Made by a program: the position numbers and the translations under genes. This document shows positions 42,591 to 51,245 of a stretch of DNA of 64,000 nucleotides, in pieces; position 1 is the first letter of the stretch, and the number at the start of each line of letters is the position of its first letter. The stretch comes from DATBSK01 sp964532485 (GTDB taxonomy: Bacteria; Actinomycetota; Acidimicrobiia; IMCC26256; PALSA-555), in NCBI GenBank assembly GCA_964532485.1, contig CAZHKE010000005.1, forward strand, positions 1-64,000, given 5' to 3'. The notes under the pieces were generated by a model that was not told the DNA's origin, made no database searches, and worked only from the letters and a program-made list of their open reading frames with translations.

Positions 42591-42606
42591 CTGAACGCAG
42601 GTTCAG
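42591..42606. promoter_or_regulatory. Perfect inverted repeat, probable repressor operator of the lipid operon
   Basis: CTGAAC-GCAG-GTTCAG has perfect 6-bp arms and a 4-bp spacer. It lies 14 bp upstream of the -10, over the expected -35. A TetR-type regulator of lipid catabolism is the likeliest reader. It shares the GAAC-N4-GTTC core with LexA boxes, but its outer bases (TG..CA) and spacer do not fit the RNRY consensus. Confidence 0.6.
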
Positions 42607-42651
42607 TGGGCCGAACCCCGATTCTGGCCGCGCCGCGCCGCCCCTGCCTCT

Positions 42652-43539
42652 TCAGACGCCGCGGTCGACGTCTCCCGGGAGCATGAACGGGTACGGGCGA
42701 CGGCGGACGTGCCGCTGCCATGCACGGTCGACGCGGCGGGCACGCTGGAGCAGCGACCACAGTCGCGCATCACGCCGGTAGTGCCGTTCCACCTCGTCGA
42801 CCGTCAGGTCCGTGCCGAGGTGGTCGTTCGCGATCGCGACGGCCGTGGGCACGAGGTCGGCAAGGCCTTCCTTGTGAAGGTTGCCGGTGAGGTCGAGCGC
42901 CGCGCGCCGGGGCGAGTAGTAGGGGTCCAGGATCCCGTCGAGGAGGAAGCGCCGCACGATCGGCCGGAACGCGGCGGGCAGCGACGCCATGAACAGCTCG
43001 GTGTCGAGCCGATCCTTGCCGTCGTCTCCACGCAGGAGTGGGGTCGTGACGTCGAGGTACACGAGCTGGTCGCCGGCCAAGGCCCAGTTCGAGAGCTGCG
43101 CGTCGATGCCGAGCGTGGGCCGGACCGTGGTCGCGATGTGATCGACGATCTCGGCCAGCAGAGCCCGGCGCCGCGCGTCGTCGACCGCCGCGAGCAGCGT
43201 CGGCGCGAGCGCGTCGGGACTCAGCACGGGCTGCACGCAGTACGCGACGATCGGCCCGTCGCGCTGGGACACCGCCTCGAGATGGCTCTCGTGCACGACC
43301 ACGCCGGTGCCGCGCAGCGCCGCGACGTAGTCGTCGAAGAGCGTGCGGTACGCCGTGAAGCGCTTGGCGTCGTCGAACCGAGGCAGCCGCTTGCAGGCGC
43401 ACGGGCCGTCGGCGTTCGGCCATGCGACCACCGAGCTGATCTCGCCGTAGCCCAGGATGTGCAGGCCCGAGTCGTCGCCCGTTGCCAGGGCGCGGCCGAC
43501 GGCCGCCTCGAGCTCGGTGAGGTCCGGGATCGTGATCAT
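42652..43539 (-). CDS. DUF6206-like protein, possibly kinase-fold
   Basis: The 295-residue protein begins with a helix and then reads HILGYGEISSVVAWP and CACKRLPRF, reminiscent of a kinase glycine-rich loop and lysine. TLGIDAQLSNWALAGDQLVYLDVTTP resembles a catalytic and metal-binding loop. I recognise it only as an uncharacterised family (DUF6206, from memory). It starts 10 nt after the class III aminotransferase gene, so the two are co-transcribed. A phosphotransferase role is an inference. Confidence 0.7.
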   Translation of the reverse strand: MITIPDLTELEAAVGRALATGDDSGLHILGYGEISSVVAWPNADGPCACKRLPRFDDAKRFTAYRTLFDDYVAALRGTGVVVHESHLEAVSQRDGPIVAYCVQPVLSPDALAPTLLAAVDDARRRALLAEIVDHIATTVRPTLGIDAQLSNWALAGDQLVYLDVTTPLLRGDDGKDRLDTELFMASLPAAFRPIVRRFLLDGILDPYYSPRRAALDLTGNLHKEGLADLVPTAVAIANDHLGTDLTVDEVERHYRRDARLWSLLQRARRVDRAWQRHVRRRPYPFMLPGDVDRGV

Positions 43540-43549
43540 GGCGTCGCGC

Positions 43550-44761
43550 TCACGTCAGGGCACCCACCAGCGCCGCGGCGAGCTGATCGACCTCGGGGTC
43601 GGTGAGCACGAGCGGCGGCAGCAGCTGCATCACCGACGTGTCGTTGTTCGCGAAGACCGCGAACACGCCGGCGTCGATGCACGCCTTCGCTGCGAGGATC
43701 CCTGCATCGGGCTCGGGCCACTTCAGGCCCATGAAGAGGCCGCGCCGGCGCACCTCGCACGGCACGACGGCGAGCTCCTTCTCCAGGCGGAGGCCGACGT
43801 CGCCGACTCGCTCGAGGAAACCGGGTGCCTCGACGAGGTCGAGGACGCGCAGCGCGATCACGCATCCGAGGTCGGAGCCGCCGTACGACGACACGTGGAC
43901 GAAGGGCTGCTCGTCGTAGAAGCTGTGGACCGCCGACGTCATCAACGTCGCGGCGATGGGATACAGACCGCCACCGAGTCCCTTGCCCGTGACGACCACG
44001 TCGGGTTCCACGCCGTCGTGCTCGTAGCACCACATCCGACCGCTGCGACCGAGGCCGGTCTGCACCTCGTCGAGGACGAGCAGCGCGCCGCGGTCGTCGC
44101 AGAGCGCGCGAACGCCCGCCAGGTAGCCGTCGTGGGGGATCGGCATGCCGAGCGTCGCCGGGATGGTCTCGAGGATGACTGCTGCCGTGTCGTCATCGAT
44201 CGCCGCGTCCATCGCCGCGAGGTCGTCGTAGGGAACGTGCACGAAGCCCTCGAGCCCGAGCCGGTAGGGCTCGTGGTACCGGGCGTCGGCCGCCGACGCC
44301 GCGAGCGCCGTGTGACCGTGGAACGCGCCGTGGACCGAGACGATCCGCCGTCGCCCGCTGATGGCGATCGCCGTCTTGAGCGCTACCTCGATCGCTTCCG
44401 ACCCCGACGGAGAGAACACCGCCCCGGGACAACGACCGCCTGTCGTCGCGGCGAGGCGCTCGCCGAGCTTCGCCTTCCAGCCGGAGACGAGGTGGTGGTT
44501 GCCGACGTCGATCTCGTCGCGCTCGACCGCGTCGTGGAGCGCCTGGCGGATCGCCGGGTTGCGATGGCCCAGGTTGAAGACGCCGCCGTTGCAGTGGCAG
44601 TTGAAGAAGCGCCGGTCGTCGAAGGCGTCCCAGAAGAACGGGCCCTCGCGTCGCCCGAGCACGATGTCGATGCCGAGCGCCTCGAAGGCCTCGACCTTGC
44701 CGCGTGAGAGATGGTCAGCGAACGCCGCCGTCGTCATCGCCAGGTCCGAGTACGGCTGCAC
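43550..44761 (-). CDS. Class III PLP-dependent aminotransferase
   Basis: The 403-residue protein has the class III layout: FSPSGSEAIEVALKTA binds the cofactor phosphate, LLVLDEVQTGLGRSG follows, and K260 in VVTGKGLGGGLYP forms the Schiff base. It transfers an amino group from an omega- or alpha-amino compound to a keto acid. CAGAAT 6 nt upstream of the GTG at 44761 favours this start over the GTG two codons before. It is divergent from a class I aminotransferase gene and operonic with the DUF6206-like gene. Confidence 0.9.
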   Translation of the reverse strand: MQPYSDLAMTTAAFADHLSRGKVEAFEALGIDIVLGRREGPFFWDAFDDRRFFNCHCNGGVFNLGHRNPAIRQALHDAVERDEIDVGNHHLVSGWKAKLGERLAATTGGRCPGAVFSPSGSEAIEVALKTAIAISGRRRIVSVHGAFHGHTALAASAADARYHEPYRLGLEGFVHVPYDDLAAMDAAIDDDTAAVILETIPATLGMPIPHDGYLAGVRALCDDRGALLVLDEVQTGLGRSGRMWCYEHDGVEPDVVVTGKGLGGGLYPIAATLMTSAVHSFYDEQPFVHVSSYGGSDLGCVIALRVLDLVEAPGFLERVGDVGLRLEKELAVVPCEVRRRGLFMGLKWPEPDAGILAAKACIDAGVFAVFANNDTSVMQLLPPLVLTDPEVDQLAAALVGALT

Positions 44762-44767
44762 GTGCAC

Positions 44768-44773
44768 ATTCTG
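44768..44773 (-). promoter_or_regulatory. Leaderless -10 (CAGAAT) for the class III aminotransferase
   Basis: It lies 6 nt before the GTG at 44761. Confidence 0.45.
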
Positions 44774-44801
44774 ACCGCGAGGGAGGCCGGGGCGCTCGGC
44801 C

Positions 44802-44829
44802 GCTCCGGTGCTCGCCTGCTCCGGTGCTC
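44802..44829 (+). promoter_or_regulatory. Two 12-bp direct repeats upstream of the class I aminotransferase
   Basis: GCTCCGGTGCTC occurs at 44802-44813 and 44818-44829, 16 bp apart, ending 2 bp before the -10. This looks like a site for a regulator that binds direct repeats. Confidence 0.4.
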
Positions 44830-44831
44830 CG

Positions 44832-44837
44832 TACGAT
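44832..44837 (+). promoter_or_regulatory. Leaderless -10 (TACGAT) for the class I aminotransferase
   Basis: It lies 8 nt before the ATG at 44846. Confidence 0.5.
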
Positions 44838-44845
44838 GGCGACCC

Positions 44846-46006
44846 ATGCGCTCGGGACCCCTCGCGTCACGGCTCACAGGCTTCGGCACGACGATCTTCG
44901 CCGAGATGTCCGCCCTTGCCGACCGCACCGGCGCGATCAACCTCGGGCAGGGGTTCCCCGACACCGACGGGCCGGACGTCGTGAAGCAGGCCGCGGTCGA
45001 CGCGATCCTCGCCGGTGAGAACCAGTACGCACCTGGTCCGGGCATCCCGGAGCTGCGGCACGCCGTCGCGGAGCATCAGTGCCGGTTCTACGGGCTCGAT
45101 GTCGACGCCGACCACGAGGTGCTCGTCACGACCGGCGCGACCGAGGCGATCGCGGCGTCGCTGCTCGCCCTGTGCGAGCCCGGCGACGAGGTCGTGACGT
45201 TCGAGCCCTACTACGACTCCTACGCGGCCTGCATCTCGATGGCGGGCGCGACGCGGCGAGTCGTCACGCTCCGCCCGCCCGGCTACGGGTTCGACGTCGA
45301 CGAGCTCGCGGGCGCGATCGGTCCCCGGACGCGCCTCTTGCTGCTCAACTCGCCGCACAACCCGACCGGCAAGGTGTTCACCGACGACGAGCTGGCGACG
45401 ATCGCGGATCTCAGCGTCGCGAACGATCTGCTCGTGGTCACCGACGAGGTGTACGAGCACCTCGTCTTCGACGGCGCGCATCGGCCGATCGCCTCGTTCC
45501 CGGGGATGCGCGACCGCACGGTCACCATCTCGTCCGGTGGAAAGACGTTCTCGTTCACGGGATGGAAGGTCGGATGGGCGTGCGGTGCGGCCGATCTCGT
45601 CGCGGCAGTCCGCACCGCCAAGCAGTTCCTCACGTACGTGAGCGCGGCGCCGTTCCAGCGGGCCATCGCGGTCGGCCTCGGCCTCGACGACGGCTACTAT
45701 CGGGCGTTTGCCGACGGTCTGCGCGCCAAGCGCGACCTCCTCGTTGCCGGGCTCTCCGACGTCGGCTTCGAGGTGCACCCGCCCGCTGGCGCCTACTTCG
45801 TCACAGCCGACGTCCGGTCGCTCGGTGAGACCGACGGGATGGCGTTCTGCCACGGCCTCCCCGAGCGCTGCGGCGTGGTCGCTGTACCCAGCGTCGTGTT
45901 CTACGACGACGTCGAGGCCGGTCGGCCACTGATCCGATTCACGTTCTGCAAGCGGCGCGACGTCCTCGACGAAGCGGTGGCGCGCCTGAAGGCCCTGACC
46001 CGATGA
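44846..46006 (+). CDS. Class I/II aminotransferase (glutamine/methionine/kynurenine transaminase-like)
   Basis: The 386-residue PLP enzyme has NLGQGFPDTDGP, NSPHNPTGKVF, VTDEVYEHLVF and K233 in SSGGKTFSFTGWKVGW. These fit the YbdL/KAT-III branch that transaminates methionine, glutamine or kynurenine. The gene directly downstream encodes an omega-amidase, the known partner that hydrolyses the alpha-ketoglutaramate or related omega-amide formed by such transaminases. DapC-type succinyldiaminopimelate activity is the main alternative. An earlier in-frame start would add residues with no family similarity. Confidence 0.88.
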   Translation: MRSGPLASRLTGFGTTIFAEMSALADRTGAINLGQGFPDTDGPDVVKQAAVDAILAGENQYAPGPGIPELRHAVAEHQCRFYGLDVDADHEVLVTTGATEAIAASLLALCEPGDEVVTFEPYYDSYAACISMAGATRRVVTLRPPGYGFDVDELAGAIGPRTRLLLLNSPHNPTGKVFTDDELATIADLSVANDLLVVTDEVYEHLVFDGAHRPIASFPGMRDRTVTISSGGKTFSFTGWKVGWACGAADLVAAVRTAKQFLTYVSAAPFQRAIAVGLGLDDGYYRAFADGLRAKRDLLVAGLSDVGFEVHPPAGAYFVTADVRSLGETDGMAFCHGLPERCGVVAVPSVVFYDDVEAGRPLIRFTFCKRRDVLDEAVARLKALTR

Positions 46007-46030
46007 GCCGGACCCGATGAGGCGCCTGCC

Positions 46031-46792
46031 ATGAGGGTGGCGGCGATCCAGCACGACATCGTGTGGGAGCAGCCCGAGGCGACGTGCGCGCGACTCGCGC
46101 CGATGCTCGCGACGGCCGCGGCCGACGGTGCGCAGCTGGCGGTGCTCGCCGAGATGTTCTCGACCGGCTTCTCCATGCAGTCGGAGCGCATCGCCGAGGA
46201 CGTCGGTGGTCCGTCGACATCGTTCCTCGTCGACCAGGCACGCGAGCTCGGGATCTGGGTGTGCGGCTCGCTGCCGGAGCGCACCGACGAGCGGGAGCTG
46301 CCGGCGAACACGCTCGTGCTCGCGTCACCCGATGGCGCGACGCATCGCTACGCCAAGATCCATCCGTTCACCTACGCGCGTGAAGACGAGCACTACGCCG
46401 CAGGCGACGCACACGTAACGGTGGACGTCGACGGCGTGCGGGCGAGCCTGTTCGTCTGCTACGACCTGCGCTTCGCCGACGAGTTCTGGGGGCTCGCACC
46501 CGGGACGGACCTCTACGTCGTCGTGGCGAACTGGCCCGCGTCGCGGCGCGACCACTGGCGGGCGCTCCTTCGCGCACGCGCGATCGAGAACCAGGCATAC
46601 GTCGTCGGTGTGAACCGTGTCGGCCGTGGGGGCCGCCTCGACTACGCGGGTGACAGCGTGATCCTCGACCCCCTCGGCGAGACGCTCGCCGAGGCCGGCG
46701 CCGACGAGCAGATCCTCGCCGCGGAGGTCGACCCGGCGCGCGTGGCCGACGTCCGAACCGAGTTCCCGTTCCTCGCAGACCGGCGCGTCTAG
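46031..46792 (+). CDS. Carbon-nitrogen hydrolase, omega-amidase-like (NIT2/YafV type)
   Basis: The 253-residue protein has the complete nitrilase catalytic triad: E41 (LAEMFSTGF), K109 (YAKIHPF) and C143 (FVCYDLRF). MFSTGFSM and the short length place it with omega-amidases rather than with aliphatic amidases or N-carbamoylases. It would hydrolyse alpha-ketoglutaramate or ketosuccinamate to the diacid and ammonia. The ATG is 24 nt after the aminotransferase stop, so the two genes form a transaminase/omega-amidase unit. Confidence 0.9.
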   Translation: MRVAAIQHDIVWEQPEATCARLAPMLATAAADGAQLAVLAEMFSTGFSMQSERIAEDVGGPSTSFLVDQARELGIWVCGSLPERTDERELPANTLVLASPDGATHRYAKIHPFTYAREDEHYAAGDAHVTVDVDGVRASLFVCYDLRFADEFWGLAPGTDLYVVVANWPASRRDHWRALLRARAIENQAYVVGVNRVGRGGRLDYAGDSVILDPLGETLAEAGADEQILAAEVDPARVADVRTEFPFLADRRV

Positions 46793-46795
46793 CGT
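46790..46795 (+). promoter_or_regulatory. Leaderless -10 (TAGCGT) for the second sulfatase
   Basis: It lies 7 nt before the GTG at 46803 and overlaps the stop codon of the omega-amidase gene. Confidence 0.5.
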
Positions 46796-46802
46796 CGCCG
46801 CC

Positions 46803-49112
46803 GTGACGGGAACTGGCGGTGGCATCGACCGGACCTACGAGGGGTTCGGCGGGCGGGTCGGACGGACGTTCGCGGGCTCCGAGGGCTGGTGGCCGCCGCG
46901 ACCCGAGCCGCCGAGTGGCGCACCGAACGTCGTGGTCGTGCTCGCCGATGACCTCGGCTACTCGGACCTCGGCTGCTACGGCTCCGAGATCGACACGCCG
47001 AACCTCGACGCGCTGTCAGCCGGCGGCCTGCGCTTCACGAACTTCCACGTGACGCCGATGTGCTCGCCGACGCGCGCTGCGCTGCTCACGGGGGTGAACC
47101 CGCACCGCGCCGGTCTCGGGACCGTCGCCCACTCCGACGCCGGGTTCCCCGGCTACGCGATGGAGCTCGCCGACGACGTCGCGACGGCGGCGGAGGTCTT
47201 CCGCGACCACGGGTACTCGACGTTCATGGTCGGCAAGTGGCATCTCGCGAAGGACTCCGACTGCTCAGCGGCAGGACCGATGCACTCCTGGCCGTGTCAG
47301 CGCGGCTTCGGCCGCTTCTACGGCATCCTCGATGCCTTCACGAACCAGCACCATCCGCACCGCCTCGTCGAGGACAACCACCTCGTCGACGTCGATCGCT
47401 ATCCCGAGGACTACTTCTTCACCGACGACATCACCGATCGGGCAATCGCGATGCTGCGGGAGCAGCAGGCGTCGAGCCCGAGCAAGCCGTTCTTCCTCTA
47501 CTTCGCGCACGGATCCGTGCACGCGCCGCTCGCGGCACCGGCAGCCGACATAGCGAAGTACGCCGACCGTTACACCGCCGGGTGGGACGTGCTGCGTGAG
47601 GAGCGGTGGCGGCGTCAGCAGGAGCTCGGCGTCATCTCCCAGGGTCTGCCGCTGCCCCCGCGGAACCTGGAACCCGGTCACGAGGTCGCGGCGTGGGACG
47701 ACCTGACGCCGCGGGAGCAGGAGCTCTACGCGCGACACATGGCGGTGTACGCGGGGATGGTCGACAACCTCGATCAGAGCGTCGGACGGCTGGGCGCCGC
47801 GCTCGCGGAGCTGGGTCAGCTCGACAACACGATCTTTCTGTTCCTATCGGACAACGGTGCGTCACGCGAGGGCGAGGTCACCGGGACGACGGCGTACTAC
47901 GTCCACCTCCTCCAGGGCGACGACGTCGACGCCGATGCCGCGCGCCTCGCTGACATCGGTGGTCCGACCACGACTCCCCACTACCCGCGGGGATGGGCGA
48001 TGGCGTGCAACACGCCGTTCCGCCTCTACAAGATCAACACGCATGCCGGTGGGCACTCGGCGCCGTGCATCGTCTCGTGGCCCGATCGCATCACCGACCG
48101 CGGCGCCTACCGACGTCAGTTCCAGCACGTCACCGACGTGCTGCCGACGCTCCTCGACTGCTGCGGTCTGACGATGCCGACCGAGCGCAACGGTCGTGTG
48201 CTCGCGGAGCCGGCCGGCGCGAGCTTCAGGGCCGCGCTCGACGACGCTGACGTCGCGAGCACGCACCGCGAGCAGTACTACGAGCAGCAGGGCCACCGGG
48301 GCTTCTACCGCGACGGCTGGGAGGTCGTGACGCTCCATCAGCCGCTCACGCCGTTCTCCGACGCGGAATGGGAGCTGTACGACCTCACGGCCGACGCGAA
48401 CGAGCTCCACGATCTGTCCGCGCTGCACCCCGAACGTCGAAGCGAGCTCGCGGCTGCATGGGAGGACGCGGCGTGGGCGAACTACGTGTACCCGCTCGAC
48501 GAGGGATCGAGCATCAAGTACCTGCTGCGCCCGCCACGCAGCCGCGCCTACGCGGAGCCGGTGACCATCCTCCCGGGCACCGCGACGCTCGAGCGGTGGC
48601 GCTCGCTCCAGCTGATCTGGTTCCGGGCACTGACGATCCACATCGCGCTCGAGCACGGCACCGGCGACCAGGGGTATCTCGTCGCGCACGGCGACCAGGG
48701 CGCGGGCTACGGCGTGTACGTGCTGGGCGACGAGCTCCGGTACGTGCACAACGACGGCCGCGGCCGGATGCGCGAGCTCTCCGGCGGTGATCTCAGGGCC
48801 GGCGTGCGCGACGTGGTGGTCGACCTCGCCGCGCCCGGTCAGCAGCAGTGGACGGTCACACTGGTCGTCGACGGTGAGGAGCGGGCGTCGCTCGACGAGG
48901 TGCCGATGCTGTTCGGAATGGCGCCGTTCGAGGGCATCGATGTCGGGATCGACCGGCGCTCGCCCGTCTCGTGGGCGATCTACGAGAGGTTCGGGCCTTT
49001 CCCGTACACGGGGACGCTCCGCTCGGTGCGCTACGAGCCGGGCGAACCTGCGCCCGATGCACCCGAGCGGATGCTCGATGCCATCCGGGAGATGGGCGCG
49101 AAGTTCGAGTGA
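46803..49112 (+). CDS. Arylsulfatase-family sulfatase
   Basis: The 769-residue protein has metal ligands D49/D50 (VVLADDLGYSDLGCYG), the formylglycine site C87 in CSPTR, GKWHLAKD and FLSDNGASREG. It is collinear with the sulfatase at 25684-27981, including the large C-terminal domain (VAHGDQGAGYGVYV), so the two are paralogues. There is no signal peptide. It needs a formylglycine-generating enzyme encoded elsewhere. The GTG start is leaderless. The gene ends 9 nt before the convergent P450 gene. Confidence 0.93.
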   Translation: MTGTGGGIDRTYEGFGGRVGRTFAGSEGWWPPRPEPPSGAPNVVVVLADDLGYSDLGCYGSEIDTPNLDALSAGGLRFTNFHVTPMCSPTRAALLTGVNPHRAGLGTVAHSDAGFPGYAMELADDVATAAEVFRDHGYSTFMVGKWHLAKDSDCSAAGPMHSWPCQRGFGRFYGILDAFTNQHHPHRLVEDNHLVDVDRYPEDYFFTDDITDRAIAMLREQQASSPSKPFFLYFAHGSVHAPLAAPAADIAKYADRYTAGWDVLREERWRRQQELGVISQGLPLPPRNLEPGHEVAAWDDLTPREQELYARHMAVYAGMVDNLDQSVGRLGAALAELGQLDNTIFLFLSDNGASREGEVTGTTAYYVHLLQGDDVDADAARLADIGGPTTTPHYPRGWAMACNTPFRLYKINTHAGGHSAPCIVSWPDRITDRGAYRRQFQHVTDVLPTLLDCCGLTMPTERNGRVLAEPAGASFRAALDDADVASTHREQYYEQQGHRGFYRDGWEVVTLHQPLTPFSDAEWELYDLTADANELHDLSALHPERRSELAAAWEDAAWANYVYPLDEGSSIKYLLRPPRSRAYAEPVTILPGTATLERWRSLQLIWFRALTIHIALEHGTGDQGYLVAHGDQGAGYGVYVLGDELRYVHNDGRGRMRELSGGDLRAGVRDVVVDLAAPGQQQWTVTLVVDGEERASLDEVPMLFGMAPFEGIDVGIDRRSPVSWAIYERFGPFPYTGTLRSVRYEPGEPAPDAPERMLDAIREMGAKFE

Positions 49113-49121
49113 TGGAGCGCT

Positions 49122-50327
49122 TCAGGCGCCCGTGGCGGTGAACGTGACGGGAAGCTCCTCGATGCCGCGCACGAACGCGTTCGGCGTTCGTCGAGGGCCG
49201 ATGTCGTCGGCGCGCGACCAGCTGTCGAGACGTCGCGTCAGCTCCTCGAACATGATCCGCAGCTCCAGCCGCGCGAGCGCGGCTCCGAGGCAGAAGTGCG
49301 TGCCGAAGCCGAACGCGATGTGCGGGTTCGGGTCGCGGGTCACGTCGAAGCGCTGCGGATCATCGAACACCGACTCGTCGCGGTTCGCCGACCCGTACAT
49401 CAGCACGACCTGCTGACCTTCGCCGATCGGCTGTCCCGCGATCTCGGTGTCACGAGTCGCCACGCGACACATGTTGAGCACGGGCGTGGTCCATCGGATG
49501 AGCTCCTCGACGGCGCCCGGGATCCGTTCCGGCTCGCGACGCAGCAGCTCGCGCTGCTCGGGATGCGCGATGAGCGTGTCGAACCCGTTGGTGATGACGG
49601 TGCGGGTCGTCTCCGCCCCGCCGTCGAGGAGCAGCAGCGCGTCCGAGGCGAGATCCTCGTCGGTGAGGGCACGGCCCTCGACCTCGGCTCGGGTCCACAC
49701 CGACAGGAGGTCGTCCATCGGGCAGCCACGCCGCTCCTCGGCGACCCCGAGCGCGGCGGTGCCGAACTCGGCTGCCGACAGGATCCCCTCGTCGGTCGCG
49801 TAGCGCGGCCCGCCGCCGAGGAGGATCGTCGACGTGGACCAGTGCACCAGCTTCGGCCAATCGGCGTCGGGGAAGCCGAGCAGGTGCCCGATCATCTTCG
49901 CCGGGAGCGGCGCGGCGAGCTCGGCGACTACCTCCGCGTGTCCTCGTTCGGCGACCGCGTCGATCAACGACGTGACGGTCTCGCGCACTCGCGGTTCGTG
50001 ATCCATGACCGCTCGAGGCGTGAACCGTCGGGCCACGAGACGACGACGCTCGGCGTGGAGCGGGTCGTCGACGCCGATCATCGACGGGTCCGCCGGGATG
50101 TTCGGTCGGTAGCCGCCGGCGTTCGACCAGGTGGCCGGGTCCTTCTCGATGGCGACGATGTCGCGATGGCGACTGACGCCCCAGAGCTCGTTCGTCGCGT
50201 CCCGGTAGACGGGCTTGTGCTCGCGCAAGTACGCGTACGCGGGCTCGGGGTCGCCCGCGTACAGATCGCCGTCGAGAAGGTCGAGCCCACCGGTCTCGAC
50301 GAGCTCGGCGGCCTGGTGTGCATCCAT
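49122..50327 (-). CDS. Cytochrome P450
   Basis: The 401-residue protein has the I-helix motif LLDGGAETTR, the K-helix EELIRWTTP and the heme-binding loop FGFGTHFCLG with thiolate C346. The segment DDPLHAERRRLVARRFTPRAV is typical of CYP142/CYP125-like bacterial P450s that oxidise steroid or terpenoid side chains (inference). The acid-alcohol pair of the I-helix is changed to E-T. CAGTCT 6 nt before the ATG gives a leaderless start. No redox partner is encoded nearby. It is divergent from an SDR gene. Confidence 0.92.
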   Translation of the reverse strand: MDAHQAAELVETGGLDLLDGDLYAGDPEPAYAYLREHKPVYRDATNELWGVSRHRDIVAIEKDPATWSNAGGYRPNIPADPSMIGVDDPLHAERRRLVARRFTPRAVMDHEPRVRETVTSLIDAVAERGHAEVVAELAAPLPAKMIGHLLGFPDADWPKLVHWSTSTILLGGGPRYATDEGILSAAEFGTAALGVAEERRGCPMDDLLSVWTRAEVEGRALTDEDLASDALLLLDGGAETTRTVITNGFDTLIAHPEQRELLRREPERIPGAVEELIRWTTPVLNMCRVATRDTEIAGQPIGEGQQVVLMYGSANRDESVFDDPQRFDVTRDPNPHIAFGFGTHFCLGAALARLELRIMFEELTRRLDSWSRADDIGPRRTPNAFVRGIEELPVTFTATGA

Positions 50328-50333
50328 CGCGCC

Positions 50334-50339
50334 AGACTG
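50334..50339 (-). promoter_or_regulatory. Leaderless -10 (CAGTCT) for the P450 at 49122-50327
   Basis: It lies 6 nt before the ATG at 50327. Confidence 0.45.
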
Positions 50340-50403
50340 TCACGCCACGCCCGTCGGGCCGGACAGGGCCACGTCCTTCGGGCACCACACGTGAGGGGAT
50401 CGC

Positions 50404-51228
50404 ATGGCCGTGACGATGCTGGGTCGACCGACGACGGGGGTGGTGGTGACCGGGGGAGCGTCGGGCATCGGGCGCGCCAGCTGCCTCGCCCTGGCCGAGG
50501 TCGGTCGTCCGGTTGCCGCCTGGGACATCAACGGTGACGGAGCCGCCGAGACGGCGCGCGACTGCGAGGCGCTGGGCGTCTCGGCGATCGGCCGCGCCGT
50601 CGACGTGACCGACGGGCGGGCGCTCGACGACGCACTCGACGCGACGAAGGCGGCGATCACGTCGATCGGTGGTCTCGTGCACGCCGCGGGCATCGTGGCG
50701 CCGGCACTCGACGACGTCATCGACGTCGGCACCTGGGACGCCGTGCTCGGTGTGAACCTGCGCGCCGAGGCGATGCTCGTCAGCGCGCTGCACTCCTCGC
50801 TGCGTGATGCGAACCCGGGATCGGCGATCGTGGGGATCTCGTCGATCGAGGGGTTGATCGGGCACGGCTTCATCCCCTCGTACGTCGTGTCGAAGCACGG
50901 GCTCATCGGGCTCACCCGCTCGCTGGCACACCGGCTGGGGCCCGACGGGATCCGCGCCAACGCCGTCTGCCCCGGCTACATCGAGACGCCGATGCTGACG
51001 CCGACGATCTCCACGCCGGAGGCCCAGGCGGCGTTCGTCCGGAGGGTGCCGCTCGGGCGGCTCGGTCAGCCCGAGGACGTCGCTCGCATCGTGCGGTTCC
51101 TCCTTTCGGACGAGGCTTCCTACGTCAACGGCTCGGTCGTCGTCGTCGACGGTGGCGTGACGGCAGTCGGTGGACAGGACGCCTTGGCCGGCGGGGACCA
51201 GGTCGAGCAACGGATGAACGAGCGCTGA
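50404..51228 (+). CDS. Short-chain dehydrogenase/reductase
   Basis: The 274-residue protein is a classical SDR. It has the cofactor loop TGGASGIG (16-23), a D at the end of beta-2 (AAWDIN) that favours NAD over NADP, HAAGIVAP (in place of NNAG), the catalytic serine in GISSIEG and the Y-x-x-x-K in SYVVSKHG. DGIRANAVCPGYIETPM and VNGSVVVVDGG complete the family pattern. It would oxidise or reduce a secondary alcohol or ketone. The ATG has a Shine-Dalgarno GAGGGGA. The adjacent divergent P450 suggests a shared pathway (inference). Confidence 0.92.
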   Translation: MAVTMLGRPTTGVVVTGGASGIGRASCLALAEVGRPVAAWDINGDGAAETARDCEALGVSAIGRAVDVTDGRALDDALDATKAAITSIGGLVHAAGIVAPALDDVIDVGTWDAVLGVNLRAEAMLVSALHSSLRDANPGSAIVGISSIEGLIGHGFIPSYVVSKHGLIGLTRSLAHRLGPDGIRANAVCPGYIETPMLTPTISTPEAQAAFVRRVPLGRLGQPEDVARIVRFLLSDEASYVNGSVVVVDGGVTAVGGQDALAGGDQVEQRMNER

Positions 51229-51233
51229 CGCGG

Positions 51234-51239
51234 TACCGT
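51234..51239 (+). promoter_or_regulatory. Leaderless -10 (TACCGT) for the micro-ORF/nonapeptide/RDD unit
   Basis: It lies 6 nt before the GTG at 51246, not before the main gene at 51275. Confidence 0.45.
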
Positions 51240-51245
51240 GCGCGC

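Noticed and set aside
42591..42606. CTGAAC-N4-GTTCAG as a third LexA box
   Set aside because: The core is shared, but the flanking bases and spacer do not match the two clear LexA boxes, and the operon is for lipid oxidation, not DNA repair.
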